Part shown: piece after piece, positions 35,641-46,519 of the stretch
How the letters are laid out: every line of letters starts with the position of its first letter
How positions within the stretch are numbered: the stretch's first letter is position 1
DNA from: Bolinopsis microptera
Taxonomy: Eukaryota; Ctenophora; Tentaculata; Lobata; Bolinopsidae
Direction: 5' to 3'
Length of the DNA stretch: 64,000 nucleotides
Assembly: GCF_026151205.1 (NCBI RefSeq)
Contig: NC_087075.1
Span: forward strand, 5,694,858-5,758,857
The notes under the pieces: generated by a model
What the model saw: only the letters and a program-made list of their open reading frames with translations
Told to the model about the DNA's origin: nothing
The model's database searches: none
Translations under genes and position numbers: made by a program

Positions 35641-36841
35641 GTTTTGCGATAAATGACAATGATGTTGTCTAAAATGGAACACGGACAAAATTTCTTAGTT
35701 TATTAAGGGTAAATTTTAAGTTATTTCTTGTCAATCTTGTTTAGGGGAGAGGGGGTTCAGCCTGGATTATTTGTGATCGCATTAGGCGCTTATATTACTT
35801 AACAACAATTGGCAAACATATTGTGCATGATTTTAGGAACAATTTCTATTGCATGAGATTATATAAGCGCCGCTGGCGAGGAAGTGTTCTATGAATAATA
35901 ATAATACTCTATTAGTATCTCTCCTACACAATTGCTTGGAAAAACGTCGAAAGGTGATTAGTTGGACAAACTTTTGCGACTAAGATATTTCCATTAACTA
36001 GGTATTTATCAAAAGATTTCCACCTGTGTTGATTAAATTTAATTAGTGTAGACTGTAGTATGAAAAGCTTACTTCGACCATATTTTTGCTCTACATTGTT
36101 GTATCAATTTGTACTTGTGTCAATCCAACATAATTGTAAGTATTGATTAAAATCACAATACAATGACGAATGAAAAAAAAAGTAACACGAAGATCTGAAT
36201 TTCAGCAAAATTATAATTTCCCCGAAACCTAAGTTTTAAGACGGTCAATATAGTGGGTTCAGATCCCTCCGAGACGGACTCTCCTTAAATAACCGGGACC
36301 TCCAATGTATAATTCTAACCAAGTCAAAAATATCTCTAAATAAATAAAACAATTTTTCAGGCATTTTTCAGAATTTGGCCGCCATATTTTTTAAAGGACT
36401 AACTCAAAATTCCACATTAACAAGAATTTCGCCGCGGTAACAGTAACACCACGCAACGCACACTCAAAGTTCCCTACTGCATACAATGTAATTGGTCTAC
36501 TTTATTGTATCACAGAGTGGTGTTTGGCGCAAGTATTAGTAATAACCGTTTATATTATATTAGGCGTACAGAACTTGAAAAATCCTGCGCGCATCTGAGG
36601 TGTCGCCGTCGATTTGTATCAGTATGTGGTTTAGTTGTAGATCATTTCATACTTTGCGCGGTTTTGTTTCGTGTTAAAAATATAACGATGCGTATCATGT
36701 CACGTCATATTACTGCATCGTATGCCAACTTTATTGACTGTAATAAAATATTCTGTCTCGTCTTATTTATTATTTGTATGTAACATAAACTAAAATATTT
36801 TGATGCTTACTCGACACATTTACATTATATACTAGGGCTCT

Positions 36842-37344
36842 TACTAAATCGCTCGCCCAAAAATTTCACGTGACTTTGGTTTTTTTGGTTTTGCAGCCGT
36901 ACAAAACGGTTTTACATAAACCCTAATCCCAACCGTAACCCTAACCATAACCCTGAAGTTGCTCTATCCAGAGCCCTCTCGCTTGCAGTAGCGCGCGACC
37001 TGCCGTAGGCGGCAAAAGATCCTACTTGTGAAACAAGCGCGTCACGCAGTACGCGTAGGCACATGGCTATGTGAAACCCTGAAGCTATCCATAATCTTAA
37101 CCACAACCCTAATTAGCTAACCCTAACCCGAGCCCTAAATAATCGAATTTACGTTTTACTAGCCTGTCACGTGACCAAAACGGTATTTTGCCCATAACTC
37201 TCCAGGGAAGCATTTTAACCCTACGTCATGGAGGGTGATTCGGAATCAGCGTCCAAAAATACACCGATCTAGATCACTTTCGTGCTTAAAGGGCCTTTTC
37301 ACAAGAATTTTCTTAAAATTTGGGCGAGCGCGAGCGATTTAGTA
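36842..37344. mobile_element. ~500-bp MITE containing telomere-like repeats
   Basis: Termini CTAAATCGCTCGC and GCGAGCGATTTAG, with TA on both sides (36842-36843 and 37343-37344). Inside are CCCTAA-like repeats (about 36924-36957 and 37110-37137) flanking the hairpin-bearing repeat at 36962-37076, whose other copy is at 6590-6696. The TA flanks fit Tc1/mariner-type mobilisation. The insertion abuts the outer end of the giant inverted repeat. Confidence 0.75.
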
Positions 37345-37394
37345 GGTGCGATATTTTAGTACTACAGCAAAATATTAGTCAGGGACGAAACGGA

Positions 37395-40300
37395 ATCTCG
37401 TTAGCTTTTCGTGTTAAAAGCGATTTCTCAACGGTTATCACCTCTCTAGATGATTCTTAAAACATTTGGACTTCATTGCATTTTTGAAATAAATGCAATG
37501 AGGGCGTTTTCGGCCACACCCTTTTTCAGGGTTTCGCGGTCACTCGAATTTTTGTATATCAGCTCAGGAAGGTCTAAAAGACTATTCTGATACACCAAAA
37601 TGTGCCTAATAGCCACATTTATATACAACTTATGAAGCAACATATACCTTACAATGCTTCGTTTCGGAATTATGGCCGAAAAACGGTTTTTGGCTTGACG
37701 CAGTTCATAATTTCCGTGATTTTTGGCATTTCCGCCTAGGAAGGTCGTAGAGACTATTCTGATATACTAAAATGTACATAATGGCCACATTTATGTACAA
37801 CTTATGAAGCAACATATACCCTAAAAGGCTTACTTTCGGAAATGTGGCTGAAAAACGAATTTTTGCCGAGCGAACAAGACAGTATTCACAAATGGGCTAT
37901 TGGACTGTTAACTAAAAAGGTCTTAAAGAAGACTCATGAGGAACATAGCATTTGTCACAAGATGTAAGATGACTCACTTTGTGTCCAGAAACACTCACAA
38001 AAATTGTAGAATAATCTACTTTATTGGGCATCTCTCTTAATGGGCCAGGACAGCAGCATATTTTTGTCTTACGAAAGGGCAATTTTTCAAAATTACGGTT
38101 TCTTTAGTAAAGGTCAAAGTAAAGGTCAAAGGGTCAGTTGCTAACAGCAGATTGTTTGCAATTGCCGACTCATGCACATCATATACTCAAAAACGTTCAC
38201 TTTAGGAGTCATTAGTAAATAAGTTTAACTATACTGCATGATTTGTGAAAACTCCAACAATTTTTCATTGGCACCAATTTAGCCAAAATGTAAATTCAAC
38301 TTTTAATTTATTCATTCCATAAAACCATATTGTTGCTTGACCGCTGACCAGTACCCCACTTTATAATTATAATTGACTTCACTGCCTCGACCAATATTGG
38401 TCTGTAATCCCTGGATTGAGATCTGTTGGCTGCAGTTTAATTTAGCTCATTTACCATTTAAATAGTAATTTACCGCAGTGGTTTGGTTCGCATAGATTTT
38501 CCCATCGTATGATAATGTGTGTCATTCCCTCGTTTTTTAATCAAGTGGTTACTAGCTAGCTCTTTTGTTATTACAGCTGCCTCGAGATCTTATCTAGGGC
38601 ACTAATGCATTAGTACTAGAACACTAGAACTGTAATTCTAGAACTTCAGATTAAGATTACTTGACTGAATGGCAGGGTTCGAGAGTCGACTCTAAAACTC
38701 TCAGTTTAGGAGTGATTAGTAGATGCATGATGTGCGAAAACTCTAACTAGACAAGGATCATGCTTAATAAAAGTGTTCCTCGACTTGAACTTAAGTCTCG
38801 TAAGCCCAAACTGGAGTTTGGGCCACTGAATAGAATACAACCTGATATTAATTTTAGGATTTCGGGAAATTCATTCAGATTTTTATTCTTTGGTTTTTCA
38901 ATTGTGCTACGAATCCGAGTTTGAGTTGATAACACCGAATTTCCTGTTTGACTCTCAAAGAGAGGAACCAAGGCGTAGGTTCCTCTTTTTGGCTCTGAGA
39001 TCCAACTTTAAGATCGGACTTCGGAGATCATTGCGTCGGAGATCATGTAAGTGTAAAATCAGTACCGGAGATCAGACTTTTTTGCTTGATATTGGACCTA
39101 TAAATCTAATGATATATTCGAAACAGCACGGGATTTAACCAAGGTTAATTTAGATAATATATACCAGTTTTCGGGGTTACAAGACCCCACGAAAGGCAGG
39201 CAGAGCATCCTAAATCCTCATGCTATCCTCACGTTGACCATCTAGGTCCATACCCCAGCCTCTCATTAGAAAACAGCTACTAGGCCCGATATCCGTCCCT
39301 TGTCCCGTAGTACTAGCGCCCCGTAAGTAAGAGATCGTTCAAATTTTGGTCATTTAGACCCCCTCCCCGCTCTAAAATCCACTTTAGCACTTTACCGAAA
39401 GCTGGAAAAATTTCACATGTGAAACCTAAATAGCTAAATCAGCATCTCGAGACCTTCTATTATATAAACCCCGTGATCCTACTATAATCTTATAACTTAT
39501 AAGGCATTGCATGCCGAAATTAAGATCCACCTCAACTGGTGATATGAACCTGGTATGTTACCTGAATGCCCTCAGTCAAATCTCGAACCCTGCTAATGCT
39601 ATTCTGCCAAGTAACCTTAATATGAGGTTCTAGAATTACAGTTCTAATGTTCTTAGTTAGTGCCCATGCCCCAGATAAGATCTCGAGGCAGCTGTAATAA
39701 CAGAAGAACTAGCCAGTCACCACTTGATTAAATATGGGGTCATTCTGAAGTGAGAACCAAACCACTGCGGTATTATAGGAAATTAACTAAATTAAACTGC
39801 GGCCAACAGATCTCAATCCAGGGATTACAGATCAATATTGGTCGAGGCACTTAAAGTGGGGTACTGGTCAGCTGTCAAGCAACAATCTGGCCCGGATCCA
39901 GTGCCGATTTATTTTAGGTGCGGTATTCTTGGTACATATATCATGGTTTCATGGCATGAATATAAATAAAAAGTTTGAAATTGAATTTTGGTCAACAACG
40001 TTAATGTGGCTCTAGCTATGTGTTGGTTCAGCCGAATTAATTATTATGTTTAATCAAGTTTATTTTTCTCGTTAGTTGTCATCCGGCCAAACATTAAGCA
40101 ACTTATATTGCAGTACCATTCATCAATTTGTATATCAAAATATTTCATTGTAATTTTGCATGGCTGAAATGTAACGCTTGATTTATATATATAATGATTA
40201 ATTGAATTTTCAAATAAATAAAAAAAACACATTTTATTTAAATTGGTGCCAAGGAAAAATTGTTGGGGTTGTCACAAATCATGTAGTAGTTATTTACTAA

Positions 40301-41110
40301 TGACTCCTAAAGTGAGCGTTTTTGAGTATATTCGATGTACATGAGTCGGCAATTGCGAACAATTTGCTGTTAGCAGCCGATCCTTTGACCTTAAGAAACC
40401 GTAATTTTGAAAAATTGCCCTTTCGTAAAACACAAATATGCTGCTGTCCTGGCCCATTAAAGCATTAAGAGAGATGACCAATAAAGTAGATCATTCTCCA
40501 ATTTTTGTAGGTGTTTCTGGACACAAAGTGAGTCATCTTACATCTTGTGACAAATGCTATGTTCCTCATGAATCTTCTTTAAGACCTTTTTAGTTAACAG
40601 TCCAATAGCCCATTTGTGAATACTGTCTTGTTCGCTCGGCAAAAATTCGTTTTTCAGCCACATTTCCGAAAGTAAGCCTTTTAGGGTATATGTTGCTTCA
40701 TAAGTTGTATATAAATGTGGCCGTTATGTACATTTTAGTGTATCAGAATAGTCTCTGCGACCTTCCTAGGCGAAAATGCCAAAAATCACGGAAAATATGA
40801 ACTGCTTCAAGCCAAAAACCGTTTTTCGGCCATATTTCCGAAACGAAGCATTTTAAGGTATATGTTGCTTCATAAGTTGTATATAAATGTGGCTATTAGG
40901 CACATTTTGGTGTATCGGAATAGTCTTTAAAACCTTCCTGGGCTGAAATACAAAAATTCGATTGACCGCGAAACCCTGAAAAGGGGTGTGGCCGAAAACG
41001 CCCTCATTGCATTTATTTCAAAAATGCAATGAAGTCCAAATGTTTTAAGAATCATCTAGAGAGGTGATAACCGTTGAGAAATCGCTTTTAACACGAAAAG
41101 CTAACGAGAT
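37395..41110. repeat. 3.7-kb inverted repeat with 1.3-1.5 kb arms
   Basis: Arms run about 37395-38690 and 39580-41110, with ends ATCTCGTTAGC. Each arm contains a direct duplication, about 170 bp apart, around ATAGCCACATTTATATACAA and variants (near 37613 and 37776 on the left). The spacer of about 0.9 kb has no supported gene. Part of the right arm (about 40001-40218) is shared with 46004-46227. It could be a degraded foldback element or an old inverted duplication; no target duplication was found. Confidence 0.82.
40001..40218 (+). repeat. Dispersed ~220-bp repeat, copy 1
   Basis: Begins AACGTTAATGTGGCTCT and closely matches 46004-46227 in the same orientation, with minor length changes. 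Non-coding. Confidence 0.85.
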
Positions 41111-41181
41111 AGCCTTTTAGAACGGTTGGGATCCGACTATATAGCCGGTATTTGATAAGTCACAGGTATGCAGCAAAAAAT

Positions 41182-41273
41182 TTGACGGGTGATACTCGTA
41201 AAATATTTGTTCCAATTTGGACCGCGTCGACGAGTCCAACGCGGCGCGCGTTTTGCTGGTTGTAAACCTACAA
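41182..41273 (-). mobile_element. 92-bp MITE-like element, copy C
   Basis: Reads TTGACGGGTGATACTCG ... GTAAACCTACAA and is flanked by the 8-bp duplication CAAAAAAT (41174-41181 and 41274-41281). More diverged than copies A and B but keeps the same termini and hairpin region. Confidence 0.9.
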
Positions 41274-41281
41274 CAAAAAAT

Positions 41282-42786
41282 AACCAGCGTTGGCGTACTC
41301 AATGTCAACTCTTAGCGCCTATTACATAGTTTCAAACTATTTTCAACACTACATATCTACACAGCTATTACATTTATTTATTTTTTTGCTGATAAGGACG
41401 ATTAATTATCAAACAGTATATATACAATAAAGCTAAGTAATTCAAGTGTTGAAAATGGCAGAGCACAATACAGAGGTAACGGAAATTGTCCACTGCTACC
41501 AATATTATATATTATATAATTGCAATAATATCAAATATGAAATATCAACAATCAGATATATAGTAAAATACAATTTAGTAAAATACAATTTTTATTTTCC
41601 ACAGAAGAATCAATACATTTTGAATTACAAATATCCGATAATTCCATTAATAATCATTAAAAGTTGCTTTGTCATTTGTAAAATCAAAAACGAAAAGCCG
41701 TACGCTGAACGCGCGCAGCATTTTTTATGCAGCTGCCTAGCTTGTAGCCGCAAACATCAAAGCCGCCGCGCACGCCCAGTGCTTGGGGTATTCTCATTGA
41801 CAATTAAATGTTTGGTCAGAGATATTTATATACAATTCCTAAATTAAATCAATAATCATGTTAATATGAGTATTCAAAACTACTCCATACTCGACAAAAA
41901 ATATTTGCCGGCCTATCGACGATTCAGTTGCCGAAACAAAAATCAAATGTTTGCTTTTTCGTTTCGAGAACTGTTTGAACTCAGTACTATATCCGACTAA
42001 TCATACTTTATAATGGTTAAAAAACAAAGTAAAAAGATCTTCCTCGATGGGCCGGCATTCGCAACAGTACGACAAACGATGACACCACCACCAGCCCTTA
42101 ATTGATAAGTCCATGGGTGACGGGATAAAGTTAAAGTAAGATGTGTAACTTCATATTGCCTATCACCTATCACCTAAGTTGCTTTGCATATACTGCTCCT
42201 AGTTACACGATAGCGATCTCAGTTCCCAATAACGTGTGACCCAACAGAATTGAAGGGATTTTGGAATGACACGTACATTTTTCATTAACACGTGCCCTGA
42301 TTACCTCCTCCGTTGAGCTACTATACGGGGAACGTTAAGTTAAGGTGAACATTGGTACAAAAATATAATAATATAGCAGTTTATCTCAAAGTTAAAATCA
42401 CTATTTGTTAAAGTATACAAACAGTTCTATTCAAAAGAACAAAGTCCGAGAGCAGAGAGAAGATTTGGAGACTATACACGCATGTGTGGGGTTTAAATTT
42501 GGTATTAGTAATTTTAGGGTTCGACCGAAAATGTTGGTCGGTTGGTTAATAGGGAGCAGTCACTGTCATTAGAATTATCAGATTAGGGGCAACAATTAGA
42601 ATCAAATTGGACATATTGTGTATTGTGGCCCAGAAATCAGTGAAACCTAGAATGGCGGTAAAATGCTAGCGCGCCTTGTTATGCGCGCTAACATACTAGC
42701 TGCTGAAAATAAAGATAAAGATGTGTATCCATGATAATGTCGTTTGGCGGCAGCGCCTGCCGATCCTGGATTATATTGTGTTTAAC
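41282..42786. other. 1.5 kb without recognised gene
   Basis: AT-rich, with a GC-rich patch near 41700-41790. A 133-codon frame at 41446-41847 is rich in Tyr, Asn, Ile and Lys and has no domain; it is probably chance. The last ~90 bp may be the 3' untranslated end of the LINE remnant on the minus strand. Confidence 0.55.
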
Positions 42787-43365
42787 TTAGAATTCAGTCA
42801 TTTCATTCAGCACCATACCTGCACTGTTTTGGGCATTCATCAATGACTTTTGTAATTTATTCTTAACAGAAGAACAAGAGGAATTAAAATTAAATGAGCC
42901 AATTTTACAAAACTCGTTCCACAGCCACGCTGATTTATAGATAAATTGTTTAGTTGGAGAAGGTGTGATTAACATATTGTCTTTCCTATGAGATATGGTG
43001 AACATTGAAATTGGTACTCTTGTCTTAATTATCTTTAAAAATTCCATTAGGCAATGTAGTCTATATAGGTTCTCCACAGCTAGTAATTTATGTTTTGCAA
43101 ATAGAGGTTTGGTAGACTCCTTAACATAAAAATCGCAACCCAAACGTTGGGAGCCAAACGGTCTAACTCTAGCACATGTTTTGAATTTGTCTACATACCT
43201 TTTATGGTCTCCGAATAGAATTCTTATACATTTCTTCTAGGTAATAAATAGTGGTTTTAACTGGATATTAGGAATACCTCCCCAGACAGAAATAGCAAAA
43301 CCAAGATGTGATTCAAAGAGAGAATGGTAAATTTGTATAGTGATTCTGGTAAGCATTTTTTAATA
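42787..43365 (-). pseudogene. LINE reverse transcriptase C-terminal remnant
   Basis: Minus-strand frame reading SLFESHLGFAISVWGG, then an internal stop at 43237-43239, then YVDKFKTCARVRPFGSQRLG and ending near FIYKSAWLWNEFCKIGSF ... VKNKLQKSL. This order (SHL...SVWGG, a P-rich link, F.YK...LWN, then a basic KNKL end) is typical of the region after the catalytic core in jockey/CR1-like LINEs. Stop at 42787. Upstream motifs are too decayed to follow, so this is a 5'-truncated, inactive copy. Confidence 0.7.
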
Positions 43366-43682
43366 CGGTAGATACGTCCACATAACAAGCACTGCTTACT
43401 TTTTTGTTAAGAGATTGTATATACACATCTACTCCATCATAGGGGCAGGGATGAGGTTATAAGAGACTTTATTGAGAATTATGTAATGTAACGTGATGGA
43501 AATATTTTAAACGGGCATATCCTGTCCAAACCCAGATGCACTACATGAAGAATTCGTTGTAACTTTGTTTGAAAAGCATTAATAGAAACCCATCTATCCT
43601 GTCCATGTAATTGGTAAAGCTTATTTAAGGTTTATTCTAGATTGTTAAATTTTTGATTGTCAGGAAACTCGTACAATACATT

Positions 43683-45141
43683 ACGGGTATATGACCCCCA
43701 GAATATAGGTGGCCCCCAAAATATAGGTCATGTTAGTGGATACAGTTCTAACCAAGATAAGCGATACTAATGGGATCTGTTACTGCTAGGTTGGAGTAAA
43801 ACATGTAACTAATGTTTCTGGATAAGAATTTTGGACCTACATGAGGTATTTTGGTATATTTGGTCATGACAGCGAAAGATTTAAACGATGTTGTCATTTT
43901 CTAGAGGGGTAAATATGGCGAAAAATGGTCATGACAAAAATCTGTCCAACACATGCCATTAAGACTACTGGTATGAGTATGAGTATTATTTTAAGCTATC
44001 TTTTCATCGAGACATCTGCAAACTGACAATTTGGAAAAAAGTTATGGCCACCACAATTTTACGGTCCCCCAGAATATAGGTCTATACGACCCCCAGAATA
44101 TATGTTGGTCAAAAACCCTGAACATGCCCAAAACCATGCTTTGGGATGCTCTACTTGTAGCTACTAGTCTCCTGAACACACATATTAAGTTTTATCAAAA
44201 TTGGATAAAAATTGGCCGAGTTATGGGATAAAAACCATATGCCCCAAATTTGATCGATTTTGGTCCATAAATTAGTCAAATATCAATATTTTTGAATAAA
44301 ACCAACTTTATATGGAAGGTAAGCCTATACTACACATTCTCTATGATTATCAGCTCAATATCTACCTAACTGTGGATTCTGTGTTCAAATAATCGCAAAA
44401 AATGAACAAAATCACCCATATCTCAGTTCGCGATATTTGCAAAACTGACTTCGCTCAAAACAATAGAACTCAATAGGGTTTCAATATTTTCACATGAAAT
44501 TTTCAGAATCAACGTAGAATTGTCTCATGACCTTAAGTTTTGGGACAGAATTTTGAGTTAGGCCTTTAAAAAAATTTGGCGGCCAAAAATGTCTGATTTA
44601 CAGTCATTGAGGTGCACATTGTATTGATACAGATAAAAACAGCCCCCCTCAATCATATCTAGGGACACTCCTTCAATCTTATTTGAGTATTTAGTTAAGA
44701 TCCCTACTAAATGAGTGCATGAAAGCTTTTTAACTAGTAAAATTAAAGATTTTACTCATTACGGGTATATAAGTATATGGCCCCCAGAATATAGGTTTTT
44801 TAAAAAAATAGCGACCAAGATTCTGCATTTTCTCTGTCACCCTGAGCATTGAGGAATGTGGGGTAGTGATGAGAAACAGTTAAAGAACATATGCAGAAGA
44901 GATGGCATCATCAAAATGTTATGAAGATGGAGTATTTGAGGACGATTTTTGCATACCTATATTCTGGGGGCCTTAGTTTTTGGTTTTTTGCTATTAAGTA
45001 TACTCTAAACCATTTCAATTTATTATCTGGAGCCATTGGCATCATTAATACAGTCTCAGCAACATATTCTGACTGCATATAACTGTCTGTGACAATTTTA
45101 GAAAAACTTAGGAACAGATGTTTGGACCTATATTCTGGGGG
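43683..45141. repeat. Region punctuated by a 16-bp CCCCCAGAATATAGGT motif
   Basis: The motif or a one-base variant occurs at 43695-43710, 43713-43728, 44066-44081, 44090-44105 and 44781-44796 on the + strand, and at 44955-44970 and 45126-45141 on the minus strand. The context CATTACGGGTATAT precedes it twice (43680 and 44759). Includes copy 2 of a dispersed repeat (44145-44530). No coding sequence supported. It could be an undescribed non-autonomous element with direct copies on one side and inverted copies on the other. Confidence 0.8.
44145..44530 (+). repeat. Dispersed repeat family, copy 2
   Basis: Same-orientation match to 18238-18790 without the MITE carried there. It shares CTTTATATGGAAG, ATTATCAGCTCAATATCTA and AATCAACGTAGAATT at the same spacing. 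Confidence 0.8.
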
Positions 45142-46003
45142 CCCTGTTAAAAAATGGTATTTTTACAGGTGAAAAAAAAGTACACTTAAAAACCTAATAA
45201 TTATTTTCAACTACCTAAGAAACATTTAAAGGGTTATTATGTACATATTTACACCCTTAAACATGCTTAGAAGTAGTTTTAACACCTGTTTCTAAGTGCT
45301 CAAAAAGCGACCTGTAACCTTGCATTTTGCAAGTGATTTGATCTGTTATAAAACTACACAATAGTGTAATGCAACGTTGTATACTACACCGTTAAGTAAT
45401 CCAGCCTGGGAACGCTGTAAAAGTATAAAGGCTGCAAATTTAGCGAATTGTTCAGCTTAATCGCAGTGATTTTACCCTCCAAAATTGCAGTACATAAAAC
45501 AATTTTAGGCAGATGCAGGGTCAAACTATTTTCGGCACCTATATATTGCCTCTGGTACCGTCTGGGCAAAATTCACGACAAAAACGATTAGCTGAATTAT
45601 TGTCCAAGACGCTCAAGGTCCCTTGAGATGAACTAAATGTTGGGGAACTGGAGCAGCTCTATAAAAGGGATAGCTGAGATCTCATGTCTCAACATTCAAA
45701 CTCCACCTTGTTTTACTAGGAAAACAAGTTTTAAATTTTGGTATTTATTAATAACAATCAAAACATATCATACCATAAAAATAAGGCCTGTACATTTTAT
45801 TACAAAAGTATCAAAGTGTTTAATTTGACTGCGCAGTTTAATCTTAAAATGTTCAAGCTCTGGTTATATTTGTTAGAGTTAGATATTAGGACGCAATGAA
45901 ACTACCGGACCACGATGTATGGGTACTTGCCACCCCATGGAAACATTAAAATATATCGACTCTGTTACATCGTTTCTTCAAATTATTTGTTTTATACGGC
46001 CCC
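45142..46003. other. Unassigned AT-rich DNA
   Basis: No genes, RNAs or clear repeats recognised. Short frames only. Confidence 0.5.
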
Positions 46004-46227
46004 AACGTTAATGTGGCTCTTGCTATGTGTTGGTTCAGCCGAATTAATTATTATGTAATCAAGTTTTTTTTTCTCTTTTAGTTAGTTGTCATCCAGCCAA
46101 ACATTAAGCAACTTATATTGCAGTACCATTTATCAATCAGTATATCAAAATATGTCATTGTAATTTTACATAGCTGAAATGTAACGCTTGATTTATATAT
46201 ATAATAATTAATTGAATTTTCAAATTT
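46004..46227 (+). repeat. Dispersed ~220-bp repeat, copy 2
   Basis: Matches 40001-40218 in the same orientation. It lies about 290 bp upstream of the Dispatched-like first coding exon. The ~290 bp between (46228-46519) holds no recognised gene and may include promoter or 5' untranslated sequence. Confidence 0.85.
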
Positions 46228-46519
46228 AAAAACAAATAGTAGTGTTGAAAGTATTAAAAAAATATATGTCTCTATATTTGAATTCCACTTTGTTTTATTT
46301 AATTCCAAAAATATCACAGTGATTAGTCTGACTACGCAGTAGCCAGAGCACAGTATTAATCTGCTTCTGAAGATATTTGGAATACAATGCAGCAAGTTCA
46401 GTGAAAGCTGAGGGAAGGCCAAATTCCGTGAGGAAAAATTCTCAAAATTGGTAAAAAGAATTGATAATTATTAAAAGTTTCATTGTAACACCAATGATTA
46501 AGAATATTACTTTTTAGGA

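Larger units (their letters stand above)
22497..36838. repeat. Giant inverted duplication (~14.3 kb)
   Basis: Outer ends pair at CTAGTAT...GTAAATGTGTCGAG (from 22497) and its complement (to about 36838). Inner pairing reaches about 29410 and 29770. Both arms carry the same small gene (23720-24589 and 34772-35640) with 5' ends facing inward. The arms differ by later insertions and by copy number of a 1.1-1.2 kb tandem unit: three copies on the left, one interrupted copy on the right. The paired proteins differ at about eight of 181 positions, so the duplication is not brand new. Confidence 0.88.

Noticed and set aside
36505-36783. 92-codon frame conserved with 22551-22820
   Set aside because: Conservation comes from the inverted duplication; composition is low in charged helices and no domain is seen.
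36924-37137. A true telomere or chromosome end
   Set aside because: CCCTAA-like repeats are few, degenerate and enclosed within a TA-flanked element with unique sequence on both sides.
41446-41847. 133-codon Tyr/Asn/Ile-rich frame
   Set aside because: Composition matches AT-rich background, with no domain, signal peptide or splice context.
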